Assembly: GCF_947492815.1 (NCBI RefSeq)
Contig: NZ_CANLOB010000020.1
Coordinates: forward strand, 36,045 to 100,044
DNA length: 64,000 nucleotides
Source: an uncultured Dokdonia sp.
Lineage (GTDB): Bacteria > Bacteroidota > Bacteroidia > Flavobacteriales > Flavobacteriaceae
Direction of reading: 5' to 3'
The notes below the pieces were generated by a model. The model worked only from the letters and a program-made list of their open reading frames with translations, was not told the origin of the DNA and searched no databases. Of this stretch, positions 1 through 7,594 are shown piece after piece. The position numbers and the translations under genes are program-made. The stretch's first letter is position 1; every line of letters starts with the position of its first letter.

Positions 1-636
1 ATTAGCCATTTTTAAAACGGCAAATGAGTTTTCATTGTCAGGGGCAAATAGAAGATATAAGTTATACAATAGCAGTGCTTGTGCTTTCTTATTTTGGTGT
101 CTATACATATTTGCGAGGCGAAGCATGGTGTTTTCATAAAGAGGACTTGCTTCGATTGCAAATAGTAAGTTTTCAAAAGCTTCTTGAGGTTCTTCTAGTT
201 TTAGATTTATAATAGATAAGTTATTTTGTAATTCATGATTTCTAGGAAACTCTTCTAGTCCTTTTAGATATGTTTTCTTAGCAAGATCATAAGATTCTAA
301 TTTTTCATAGCAAATCCCTTTGTTCATATAGAAGCCTACTCTAGTGCTTGTGTATCCTTCTAGTTGTAAGCCTTTATCTATAGTAGCGATGGCATCTTTG
401 TATTTTTCTTGTGTAATTTGATAATACGATAGGGTTACAAAAGAGTCATTATAAAGAGAGTCATTGGGACTTATCTTTTTTAAAATAGCAATGGCATCAT
501 CTACTTTTTCTTGCTCAATTAATTCGGAAAACTTTTTAATGAGTTCGGTGCCACTTTCATAAGAGATTTTTTCTTGAGCGGTTACGTTTACAAAAAGGAA
601 TAGGAAGAGAGAAAAGAAAATATAGTTTTTGATCAT
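1..636 (-). CDS. TPR-repeat secreted protein, 3' end cut by window edge
   Basis: The reverse strand is open from an ATG at 634-636 to the window edge, giving 212 codons with no stop. The product starts MIKNYIFFSLFLFLFVNVTAQ, a clear signal peptide ending in A-Q as is usual for flavobacterial exported proteins. After about residue 30 come helical repeats of tetratricopeptide type, for example DAIATIDKGLQLEG and SYDLAKKTYLKGLEEFP around residues 80-130. TPR arrays mediate protein-protein contacts; no enzymatic domain is visible in the part present. The true C-terminus lies outside the window. The function is unknown beyond a periplasmic or outer-membrane-associated TPR scaffold. Confidence 0.8.
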   Translation of the reverse strand, partial: MIKNYIFFSLFLFLFVNVTAQEKISYESGTELIKKFSELIEQEKVDDAIAILKKISPNDSLYNDSFVTLSYYQITQEKYKDAIATIDKGLQLEGYTSTRVGFYMNKGICYEKLESYDLAKKTYLKGLEEFPRNHELQNNLSIINLKLEEPQEAFENLLFAIEASPLYENTMLRLANMYRHQNKKAQALLLYNLYLLFAPDNENSFAVLKMAN

Positions 637-739
637 TGTAAAATATTGATAGAATGTTCAAAATACTAAAAAAACCTAATTTGTAATCAATAAATAACAT
701 CATTTTAATACAATGCTATGTTATTAAAAACTATTATAA

Positions 740-2053
740 TTATCGGGATTGATTAATTAATCTATAAATTAAAATAGCGGTACGTTGTGTAAGCATTTCA
801 ATGGTATTTAGGTTTACAGTTTCTGATGGTGTATGAGCGCCTGTTCCCATAGTTCCTAGTCCATCAAGACAAGCAACATATGCAGCTACAAAGGAAACAT
901 CGGCAGCGCCTCTTTTACCTGGGTCATATCCTTCTACTTTTGGCTGTCCTAAGTCCTGACTTACTTGACTTAAAATTTCTAATAATTCATAGTTTTCTGG
1001 AGTGGGTTTCATCGCAGGATAACTATCTTGAAATTCTACCTTGGCACTTGTTTTAGGGAGATTATTAGCAACAATTTCTCGCATTTTAGCACGCGCTCGT
1101 TCTTTTTGATCTTCAGAAATAAATCGTAAACCACCTTGTGCATATGCCGTTTGCGCCACTACATTCCCTTTTCCGAAAATAGTTCCTTTACTTTCTTGTG
1201 CTTGTAAATCTAGTGTTGTGCCTCCTAACATCATCCCTGGATTGAAAGTTAGTAGTTCTTCGCCTTTTACATCTGTATAAAATTGGTGTAAGATTCGTGC
1301 CAATTCAAAATTAGCTCCTGCTCCTGTATACTCACTAAAAATACCAGAAGAGTGTGCTCGTTTTCCAGTGACTGTTACATTCCAATTTGAAGAGCCTCTA
1401 CGAGCAACTGTTGCATTATCAAAGCCTGTTGAGGTTTCAAATCCTAAGGCAATATCACTTTGTTTTGCTGCATCTATCAATGATTTTCTACTAATACTTA
1501 TCGGTTTTCCAGTACTTTCTTCATCTCCTGTAAAAGCAACTGTTATTTGTGCGTCTTTTAATAATCCTGATTCATGTAACGCTTTTAAAGCATACAATAC
1601 TACTACATTTCCGCCTTTCATATCATTGGCTCCAGGACCTTTTGCAATAGAGTCATTGATCATTTCAAATTGTTGAAATTCGCTATCTTTTTCAAATACG
1701 GTATCTAAATGACCTATTAGTAATAAACGTTTTCCTTTAGTGCCTTTTGTCGTGGCAAATAAGTGTCCAGCGCGATTCATTTCTGGAGGCATTGTGATCC
1801 ATTGTGTATCAAATCCAATATTTTGAAATGCTTTCGTAAATACAGTTCCTACTTCTTTTACACCTTCTAGATGTAGTGTACCACTATTAATATTTACAAC
1901 GTCTTCCAAAAACTGAATGGCTTCTGGGTTATTTTTAGAGACCTGTGCAATGAGTTGTTGCTCGGGTTTTGAAAGTTGTTGCGCTTTCGCGAAAGCGGAT
2001 TGAAACAGCATCCCAATAATGACTAAAGGGACTATAAAACGAGATAAAAACAT
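740..2053 (-). CDS. M20 family metallopeptidase, glutamate carboxypeptidase-like, exported
   Basis: 437 aa with an N-terminal signal segment (residues 1-25). Zinc-site motifs of the M20/carboxypeptidase G2 family are visible: GHLDTV (His115, Asp117), GANDMKGG (bridging Asp144), GDEES (catalytic and ligand Glu178/Glu179) and the C-terminal GTGAHTPSE with the last His ligand. The insert between about residues 215 and 330 is the usual dimerisation lid. The family hydrolyses C-terminal amino acids from peptides or folate-like substrates; the signal peptide suggests periplasmic peptide scavenging. The palindrome GCTTTCGCGAAAGC sits inside the signal-peptide codons and reads SAFAKA. The exact substrate cannot be told. 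Confidence 0.88.
   Translation of the reverse strand: MFLSRFIVPLVIIGMLFQSAFAKAQQLSKPEQQLIAQVSKNNPEAIQFLEDVVNINSGTLHLEGVKEVGTVFTKAFQNIGFDTQWITMPPEMNRAGHLFATTKGTKGKRLLLIGHLDTVFEKDSEFQQFEMINDSIAKGPGANDMKGGNVVVLYALKALHESGLLKDAQITVAFTGDEESTGKPISISRKSLIDAAKQSDIALGFETSTGFDNATVARRGSSNWNVTVTGKRAHSSGIFSEYTGAGANFELARILHQFYTDVKGEELLTFNPGMMLGGTTLDLQAQESKGTIFGKGNVVAQTAYAQGGLRFISEDQKERARAKMREIVANNLPKTSAKVEFQDSYPAMKPTPENYELLEILSQVSQDLGQPKVEGYDPGKRGAADVSFVAAYVACLDGLGTMGTGAHTPSETVNLNTIEMLTQRTAILIYRLINQSR
1983..1996. repeat. 14-bp palindrome GCTTTCGCGAAAGC (coding copy)
   Basis: Exact copy inside the signal-peptide region of the M20 peptidase gene, read as AFAKA. Confidence 0.9.
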
Positions 2054-2224
2054 ACTGATAAAGCGTTGATCGTATCACAAGGTACGGAATCCTAAAAAAA
2101 GGATCGTATTCGTTCTTTTTAAGAATTTGAATACCTTTTGTTTTAAAATAAACATAAAATGCCTGATTTATAGTGTGTAACAATTTAGAATGAATATATT
2201 TATAGATAGAAAAAAGGTGTCATT

Positions 2225-2434
2225 ATGAAAAAGCTAATACATTTAAATGGAGCAGAAGCGCTTACCTCAAAGCAACAAAAGAAAATAACAGCAGGCTTAC
2301 GTTTTCCTAATGGAGATCAACTTTGCTGTGGTTGTGTACTTCAAAATAAACAAGGTTCTTTAGAAATTTTAAAATTAGCATGTCATCGTGATTGTCCTGG
2401 GGAATCTCGGCGTGTATCAGATGTAGATTGTTAA
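2225..2434 (+). CDS. Small Cys-rich peptide with double-glycine-like leader (RiPP/bacteriocin-type precursor)
   Basis: 69 aa. The first 24 residues (MKKLIHLNGAEALTSKQQKK then ITAG) match the pattern of flavobacterial leader peptides (K-x-L-x-L-x-G-x-x-x-L-x-x-x-x-Q-K-x-I-x-G-G), with AG in place of GG at the cleavage site. The remaining 45-residue core is polar and has six cysteines: CCGC, then two as CHRDC, and a final Cys at the C-terminus. The family is processed and exported by peptidase-containing ABC transporters. None is encoded nearby, so export would have to come from elsewhere. A terminator follows, so it is a single-gene unit. The role (signal, bacteriocin or other) is unknown. Confidence 0.65.
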   Translation: MKKLIHLNGAEALTSKQQKKITAGLRFPNGDQLCCGCVLQNKQGSLEILKLACHRDCPGESRRVSDVDC

Positions 2435-2459
2435 TTTTGATAGATTACTCTTCTATACA

Positions 2460-2487
2460 AAAGACGTTATATAGTGTCTTTTTTTTT
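2460..2487 (+). terminator. Intrinsic terminator after the leader peptide gene
   Basis: Stem AAAGAC (2460-2465) pairs with GTCTTT (2476-2481) across a 10-base loop and runs into an unbroken T tract. Confidence 0.7.
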
Positions 2488-2506
2488 CAAAACTATCTAT
2501 TTATAC

Positions 2507-2520
2507 GCTTTCGCGAAAGC
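2507..2520. repeat. 14-bp palindrome GCTTTCGCGAAAGC (intergenic copy)
   Basis: Exact intergenic copy directly after the terminator, flanked by TATAC and GTG. Confidence 0.9.
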
Positions 2521-2608
2521 GTGTTTTTAATGCTAAAATAATTTTATTGTATATCGTGTAGTAATGTTGTTTGAATAATAGAAGCCTTGTTTTAGTATGC
2601 TTTTCTTT

Positions 2609-3031
2609 TTAATGAAGGTAGTTGGTGATAGCTATAATTGCCATAAATACGAATACAATTTTTAATGTAAGTGACCAGGTATACTTTTTTTTAATCTTTC
2701 CATTTTTTTCCAAGTCATCTATCCCCCTTTCTTTAGACTTTCTCTTATGTATTCCAGTGATTTTAGATAATGATTTTTTGCGCATATACTCTTCATAGTC
2801 GGTATACCCAATATACTTACAAAAAAAACGTACAGTGTCTGGATTAGGAGCACTTACGGCATTGTTTTTTTCAATGTACCTTGAATAGGCCCTCTCTAAA
2901 GTTTTAGGGTTTAAATGGTGTATTTCTTTTACTACTTGTTTTGCTAAAGCATATTTAGAATGAGATACACTTCCTTTTTTTGCTTTTTCAAAGACTTCTT
3001 GGACGATCCTTTTTATTTGCTCGTGATTCAT
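2609..3031 (-). CDS. Small membrane-anchored protein, unknown function
   Basis: 140 aa, not recognised as a named family. The N-terminal 85 residues are basic and helical and contain FFCKYIGYTDYEEY, a segment seen in small flavobacterial proteins that look like helix-bundle or DNA-binding modules. Residues 88-115 are strongly basic. A single hydrophobic helix (SLTLKIVFVFMAIIAI) lies near the C-terminus, so it may be a tail-anchored protein with a cytoplasmic head. Its promoter region (3032-3411) is shared with the divergent small lipoprotein gene and contains three phased TGTCTG repeats. Confidence 0.6.
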   Translation of the reverse strand: MNHEQIKRIVQEVFEKAKKGSVSHSKYALAKQVVKEIHHLNPKTLERAYSRYIEKNNAVSAPNPDTVRFFCKYIGYTDYEEYMRKKSLSKITGIHKRKSKERGIDDLEKNGKIKKKYTWSLTLKIVFVFMAIIAITNYLH

Positions 3032-3109
3032 AGGGATAAGGAATTATACTTTAGACAAATACCAGACTTGATGTCTTGGTATTGCCTGTATTTATTGATA
3101 TCTATAATT

Positions 3110-3137
3110 TGTCTGAAACGTGTCTGTATTCTGTCTG
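3110..3137. promoter_or_regulatory. Three TGTCTG direct repeats with 11-bp period
   Basis: TGTCTG occurs at 3110, 3121 and 3132, exactly one helical turn apart, between the divergent genes at 3031 and 3412. Related AGAC/GTCT steps occur just upstream (3051-3076). Phased identical hexamers suggest a cooperatively bound operator. No regulator is identified. Confidence 0.45.
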
Positions 3138-3225
3138 CAATACTTTTTTAAGCTTCTATTTTCTTTGTGTCAGGGATTGGTTGTTGTTATGAGTTGCTAA
3201 CTTAACAATTGTACAAAACTACTTC

Positions 3226-3391
3226 TTACGGGAACCCGTAAAACAGTCTTCTTTAGGACGGTTAGAAAGTTACCATGAGTAACTGTATTACGGATTTCAA
3301 CTTTCTAAACTAGGAGCATTCATACGTGAATAACGGGAATCTAGAACCCGTACGGTATCTCTGAGATCGTCTCGGACAGGCACTCCTTTTT
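3226..3391 (+). ncRNA. Candidate structured RNA or 5' leader with cloverleaf-like fold
   Basis: Dense complementary arms in an intergenic stretch. Hairpin TTACGGG/CCCGTAA at 3226-3241. A 10-bp stem TTAGAAAGTT/AACTTTCTAA (3262-3271 with 3299-3308) that overlaps an alternative stem AGTTAC/GTAACT (3268-3284). Then a junction closed by AGGAG/CTCCT (3312-3316 with 3383-3387) holding three arms: ATTCA/TGAAT with a 4-base loop, ACGGG/CCCGT with a 9-base loop, and a 7-bp TCTGAGA/TCTCGGA stem. A T run follows the junction. It lacks tRNA consensus elements. It could be an sRNA or the leader of the lipoprotein gene that starts 20 bases later. Confidence 0.4.
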
Positions 3392-3411
3392 CAAATTTCA
3401 AAATTTTTAAA

Positions 3412-3570
3412 ATGATGAGAAAGTTATTTTTAATAGCCGTAGTTTTTGGGAGTATAGTGTGTACTTCATGTGATCCACAACCTATATCTGAAGAGTTTAA
3501 AGTACAAGCAACAGAAGGGGAAGATGGTGAAATAGGAGGTGGAGAAGGAGAAGAAGAAGAAAACGGATAA
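3412..3570 (+). CDS. Tiny acidic lipoprotein (52 aa), unknown
   Basis: Starts at the first of two adjacent ATG codons. The product has a basic start (MMRK), a hydrophobic run and a lipobox-like CTSC with Cys20 as the probable lipidated residue. The mature part is only about 32 residues and ends in a strongly acidic Gly/Glu tail. An intrinsic terminator follows, so it is a separate transcript from the kinase gene at 3726. Location upstream of a TPR sensor kinase raises the possibility of a secreted signal or accessory subunit, but nothing in the sequence proves this. Confidence 0.6.
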   Translation: MMRKLFLIAVVFGSIVCTSCDPQPISEEFKVQATEGEDGEIGGGEGEEEENG

Positions 3571-3581
3571 TTTATTTATAG

Positions 3582-3615
3582 AAAAGGATGCAAAAGAAGC
3601 TTTTGCATCCTTTTT
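3582..3615 (+). terminator. Strong intrinsic terminator after small lipoprotein
   Basis: A 15-bp stem (AAAAGGATGCAAAAG with its complement at 3600-3614) closes a 3-base loop and ends in a T run. Confidence 0.85.
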
Positions 3616-3694
3616 ATACTTTTAAAAATAAGAAAACGTGTATTTGAAAAGTAAATATTAATGAAATAGATATTTTAAATAAATAAGGTGATTG

Positions 3695-3713
3695 CTAACT
3701 TAATAGAAGTTAG
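3695..3713. promoter_or_regulatory. Inverted repeat CTAACTT-5-AAGTTAG before kinase gene
   Basis: Perfect 7-bp arms separated by 5 bases, ending 12 bases before the kinase start. The left arm with its flank (TTGCTAACTTAA) is repeated at about 3193-3204 upstream of the lipoprotein gene, so both units may share a regulator. Confidence 0.4.
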
Positions 3714-3725
3714 TATTTTAGAAGA

Positions 3726-5783
3726 ATGAAAACAGTACTTATATCTGCTTTTATTCTCATTTTTTTTATAGTAAGCTGTGATGGTTTAAAACCAAATGAG
3801 GATGTTACTGTTGACACAGTAGATAATGTTTTTTTTCAACAGAGTGAAAATAAAAATTTATCTATCCCAAAGCGTTTAGTCGCAATAGACTCTTTTTTAG
3901 TAGAAGCTAGAAATTCGGCTGATACATTAGCTATTTTATTAGGCTTAAAGAAAAAAACATATCTCCTAGGGGTAAGCAGGAAATATGGTCTATCCATTCC
4001 TTATTGTAAAGAATTATTGAATATTGCAATTGCTAGAGAAAGCAACGAGTATACCCGTCTAGGATATGATAAAATTTCTAGATATTATAGTAGCCTTTCA
4101 GACTATGATTCATCCGTTTATTATGCAAAAGAGTTAGTAGAATTTTCAAAGGGTATTAATGATAGTATTGGCATCGCAAAAGGGTATTTTAAATTGGGAC
4201 TTTACAAAAAAGAACAGCATAAGTTAACAGAATCTTTTAAATACTTTAATGATGCATTTTTAATTAGAAGAAAGAAAAAAGATAGCGTAAATGCCGTGAC
4301 TACGCTTTTAGAGATGGCTCAAATTCAAAAAAAATTAGGAAATTATAGGGCTAGTCAAGCAACAGCTACAGATGGATTAAGTTTTGTAAATAAAGCTTCA
4401 AAAGTAGGAGATGTTGTTGGATTGAATTTGAATATAGCGACAACAAACAGAGAGCTGAATAACTATGAGGAAGCACTAACTTTTAATAAAAAAGCTTTAA
4501 AAATAGAAACTAGAACAAAAAGTATCTTAACATTAAAAAATACAGAAGCAAATATATATGCAGATCAGGGAAATTATAAAAAGGCTGTACTTATTTTAGA
4601 CAGTATTTTAAATTCACCTACCATAAAAAAATCAAAAGAAGCTAGGGCTAGAGTTTCAAGCAATTTGGGACGCATAAAATGGTTAGAAAATAGAGATAAT
4701 GACAAATCTGAAGAATTATTACTAGAGGCGTTAAGGCTTCGAGAAGAGATTGGTGATGTTTCTGGATTAATAGCTAGTTATACGCATTTAACAGAATATT
4801 ATGCCGATTCAAATAAAGAGTTAGCACTAGCATACGCTGAAAAAAACTATGAAAATGCAAAAACACTAAATAACAGTGTAGAAATTATAAAAAGTATAAC
4901 ATGGATTTTTGAATTAAAGGATGCACTAGGAAAATCGATATCGAATCAAATGGGTCTTGAACGATCTAGAGCTTATAAATATATCCGAGAAGCAAATAAT
5001 GAAACCGAAAGGATTTATGCAGATACTAAATTTGAAAACGATGCTCTAAAGAATAAAAATTTTGAACTAGAAATAGAAGCAGAAAAGAAACAAAAACAAA
5101 ATACGATAGCTTTAGCCATTGTGATTGTTTTGATTATATCATCCGTTTTTCTGTATGTGACTTTAAAATCAAAACACAAAAGAGAAAAAGTAAGAGAAAT
5201 TGTAAAAGAAACCTATGAGACAGAACGAAGACTCTCTAAAAAAGTACATGATGAACTAGCAAATGATATGTCAGGGGTTATGAATTTAATTGACAATGAT
5301 GCGGCAATACCAAATGATGTAAAAGAACCTTTAGTTAATAAATTAGAAGATTTATATGAACGTACTCGAGATATTTCGGCAGAAATAGCAGGATTTGATA
5401 GTAATGATTTTGCTAGAAGCCTCAAGTTTTTAATTACTCAATACAATTCTCATGGAGTTAATGTAATCACCAATGTTACTTCAGGAATTAATTGGGATAC
5501 CATATCAGATCACAAAAAAATAAATATTTATAGAAGCCTTCAAGAATTGCTTGTTAATGCAAAAAAATACAGTAAAGCATCAGAGATAACAGTCATTTTT
5601 AAATCTGAAGGAAGAAAGCATTTTATAAATTACACAGATAATGGAATAGGATTTGAATTTGATACTATAAATAAAAGAGGACTTCAAAATGTGGAAACCC
5701 GTATAAAAAACATACAAGGGATTATTACTTTTAATACATCAAAAGGAAATGGGTTTAAAGCTCACCTTTATTTTTTTAGTTAA
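3726..5783 (+). CDS. TPR sensor histidine kinase (HisKA_3/HPK7 type)
   Basis: 685 aa. A lipoprotein-like or membrane signal (Cys18 after FFIV) leads into a long array of TPR repeats (about residues 60-420), a coiled coil, one membrane helix near residues 460-480, then the kinase core. The phospho-acceptor is His508 in KKVHDELAND, a LuxR-partner type dimerisation motif. The ATP-binding domain shows the N box (LLVNAKKYSKAS) and G1 box (DNGIGFEF). The sensor part is predicted to be periplasmic. The response regulator gene starts 16 bases after the stop, so they form a two-component operon. Ligand is unknown; TPR sensors often bind peptides or proteins. Confidence 0.88.
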   Translation: MKTVLISAFILIFFIVSCDGLKPNEDVTVDTVDNVFFQQSENKNLSIPKRLVAIDSFLVEARNSADTLAILLGLKKKTYLLGVSRKYGLSIPYCKELLNIAIARESNEYTRLGYDKISRYYSSLSDYDSSVYYAKELVEFSKGINDSIGIAKGYFKLGLYKKEQHKLTESFKYFNDAFLIRRKKKDSVNAVTTLLEMAQIQKKLGNYRASQATATDGLSFVNKASKVGDVVGLNLNIATTNRELNNYEEALTFNKKALKIETRTKSILTLKNTEANIYADQGNYKKAVLILDSILNSPTIKKSKEARARVSSNLGRIKWLENRDNDKSEELLLEALRLREEIGDVSGLIASYTHLTEYYADSNKELALAYAEKNYENAKTLNNSVEIIKSITWIFELKDALGKSISNQMGLERSRAYKYIREANNETERIYADTKFENDALKNKNFELEIEAEKKQKQNTIALAIVIVLIISSVFLYVTLKSKHKREKVREIVKETYETERRLSKKVHDELANDMSGVMNLIDNDAAIPNDVKEPLVNKLEDLYERTRDISAEIAGFDSNDFARSLKFLITQYNSHGVNVITNVTSGINWDTISDHKKINIYRSLQELLVNAKKYSKASEITVIFKSEGRKHFINYTDNGIGFEFDTINKRGLQNVETRIKNIQGIITFNTSKGNGFKAHLYFFS

Positions 5784-5799
5784 ATTAATCCCCTACATT

Positions 5800-6453
5800 A
5801 TGTTTAGAAAAGTATTAATCGCAGAAGATCAAGATACGACACACAGAGGTGTAGAAAGTATCTTAAAAGAAACCATTACTCATGTTAGTAAAACAAAGTA
5901 TTGTGATGACGCCGTTATAAAAGTAAAGGCATCATTACAAGAAGGCATGCCGTTTGAATTACTGATTACCGATTTACAATTTGAAGAAGACCATAGGGAT
6001 CGTTCCATTTCTATTGGTGAAGATTTAATTACCGAGGTAAAACAACTTATTCCCAATATAAAAATTATCGTTTTTTCTGTAGAAAAAGGAATTGGTAGAA
6101 TTAAAAGACTGTATGATGACTATGGCATACATGCTTTTGTAGCAAAAGGACGTGATGAATCATTACATATAAAACGAGCGATTCAAGCGGTGTATAATAA
6201 AGAACCTTATTGCACTCCAAAAATAAAACAACTACTCAGAAATGTAGACGATATTGATGAGATAAATGATGCAGACATCAAAATATTAAACTTTCTTTCT
6301 AGAGGACTTTCCCAAAAGCAGATTTCAGAAACACTTATTCCTCCTTGTAGTCTTAGTAGTATCGAAAAAAATATAAGTAGATTAAAAGTGCTGTTAAATG
6401 CAAAAAATCCAGTACAACTTATATCTCTAGCTAAAGACAGAGGGATTATTTAA
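5800..6453 (+). CDS. Response regulator, receiver plus LuxR-type HTH
   Basis: The ATG at 5800 (MFRKVLIAEDQD) is preferred over an upstream in-frame start that overlaps the kinase gene, giving 217 aa. The receiver has acidic residues EDQD near the N-terminus and phospho-acceptor Asp58 in LLITDLQF. The C-terminal 65 residues form a LuxR/NarL-like helix-turn-helix (LSRGLSQKQISETL, SSIEKNISRLK). It is cotranscribed with the TPR kinase and should be its cognate transcription factor. Downstream is a composite palindromic repeat and then the convergent GT2 gene. Confidence 0.88.
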   Translation: MFRKVLIAEDQDTTHRGVESILKETITHVSKTKYCDDAVIKVKASLQEGMPFELLITDLQFEEDHRDRSISIGEDLITEVKQLIPNIKIIVFSVEKGIGRIKRLYDDYGIHAFVAKGRDESLHIKRAIQAVYNKEPYCTPKIKQLLRNVDDIDEINDADIKILNFLSRGLSQKQISETLIPPCSLSSIEKNISRLKVLLNAKNPVQLISLAKDRGII

Positions 6454-6467
6454 TGATATTTCTTGCT

Positions 6468-6556
6468 ATATACGCTTTCGCGAAATCGAACTTGTGAGAC
6501 CTACCTGCCGGTAGGCAGGTTCACGACAGTATGGAGAGCGAAGCGTTAGCATATGT
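6468..6556. repeat. Composite palindromic repeat element, full-length form
   Basis: Contains a one-mismatch copy of the 14-bp palindrome (6474-6487), a central inverted CCTGCCGGTAGGCAGG core and a distal GGAGAGCGAAGCGTTAGC arm. It lies between convergent genes, where it could act as a transcript end. Same architecture as copies at 21788, 23334 and 31481. Confidence 0.75.
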
Positions 6557-6598
6557 CTAAAAACATAATGCCTTAATTATATTATATAGTTCGTGTAA

Positions 6599-7423
6599 TT
6601 ATGCTGCCATAGGAAGGTTTTCTGGTTGTAATATGATAACTTGAGGTGCTATTTCAGGAGTGTTTTCTTGTACATTAAAAGTGCTATATACATTATAAGA
6701 CACCCAAATTTGTAATAGTTTAACTGGAATTTGAATAGCGTCTTTCATTCCTAATTTAGAATCGTCTACATGTACCCAACGGTTTAAAGGTTGCTCATAC
6801 ATTTTATTCATAATTTCTTTTGAACCAAAATGCTTTTTTAAACGTAAAAAGATCTCGACATCAAATAACCATCTCGTTAAGAACGTATTATTGTACGCAA
6901 CAGGGATCGCATTTCTTCTAAAAACTTTTGCGCCACACTGTGTGTCTTCTATTGGGAGACCTAAAATGAAGAATACAATGGATTTTACAATTTTAGAGAA
7001 TATGTTTCTAAAGATATTTCTTTCTATTTGTCCGTTTCCCTTGCCTCTAGATCCATACACAAGCATAAGTTCCTTGTTTCTGTGAAGTGTCTCTGTAAGA
7101 TTTTTGAAATCATCAAAATCTGTGGAGAGATCGGCATCTATAAAACCAATATAGTCGATATCTTTTCTGTTAAATAAATATCTTGATCCATATCGCACAG
7201 CAGCTGCTTTTCCTGAGTTTTTTTTGATATCTACAATACTTACGCTTGAAGGGGCATTTTTTTGAATAGCTTCTAAAACTTCTAGTGTGTTGTCTTTACT
7301 TCCATCATTTACAAAGCATAAATGATATTTTTCGTTTGTTGTAATAAAATTGATAAACGCATCTACATTTAAACGTTTTTCTTCGTTGTAGCATGGTATG
7401 ATAATTCCTGTTTTCATGTTCAT
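6599..7423 (-). CDS. Glycosyltransferase family 2 (dolichyl/undecaprenyl-phosphate glycosyltransferase-like)
   Basis: Start chosen at 7423 (MNMKTG) because the family begins with the GIIIPCYNEEKRL strand and because a TAnnTTTG -7 box (7444-7451, read on the minus strand) lies about 20 bases upstream; the longer ORF adds 36 implausible residues. 274 aa. GT-A fold motifs: CYNEE, VNDGSKDNT, GFIDADLSTD (metal-binding DxD-like) and DTQCGAKVFRR, as in lipid-phosphate-linked sugar transferases. No C-terminal membrane helices beyond a short hydrophobic patch near residue 160. It probably makes a polyprenyl-phosphate sugar donor for the divergent GT-C-like protein. A LytTR-type direct repeat lies in its promoter. 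Confidence 0.85.
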   Translation of the reverse strand: MNMKTGIIIPCYNEEKRLNVDAFINFITTNEKYHLCFVNDGSKDNTLEVLEAIQKNAPSSVSIVDIKKNSGKAAAVRYGSRYLFNRKDIDYIGFIDADLSTDFDDFKNLTETLHRNKELMLVYGSRGKGNGQIERNIFRNIFSKIVKSIVFFILGLPIEDTQCGAKVFRRNAIPVAYNNTFLTRWLFDVEIFLRLKKHFGSKEIMNKMYEQPLNRWVHVDDSKLGMKDAIQIPVKLLQIWVSYNVYSTFNVQENTPEIAPQVIILQPENLPMAA

Positions 7424-7481
7424 TATGTTTGGGTTTCTTTGGTCAAAAGTAGGTGTGAACCCCTGTCTTTTTGGGCGATAT

Positions 7482-7511
7482 TCGATGGATGGCGCTTTTG
7501 TATAGGTGAAT
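7482..7511 (-). promoter_or_regulatory. LytTR-type paired 9-bp direct repeat, GT2 promoter
   Basis: Gene-oriented copies ATTCACCTA and ATCCATCGA start exactly 21 bp apart. A -7-like TACTTTTG begins 31 bases downstream. The divergent operon at 7595 could also be affected. Confidence 0.6.
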
Positions 7512-7594
7512 GAAAAAAAAGCATAGACCACACTTTCTTTCTAAGCGGGAAGTTTGTTATATCTTTAAAATTCAAAAGAATAGTGACGTTATAC

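Noticed and set aside
3110..3137. Phased TGTCTG repeats considered as replication iterons
   Set aside because: No replication gene, DnaA boxes or AT-rich unwinding region; a promoter operator is simpler.
3312..3387. Three-armed junction considered as a tRNA or tRNA-like gene
   Set aside because: Closing stem is only 5 bp, there is no TTCRA T-loop and no plausible anticodon arm, so it is not a tRNA.
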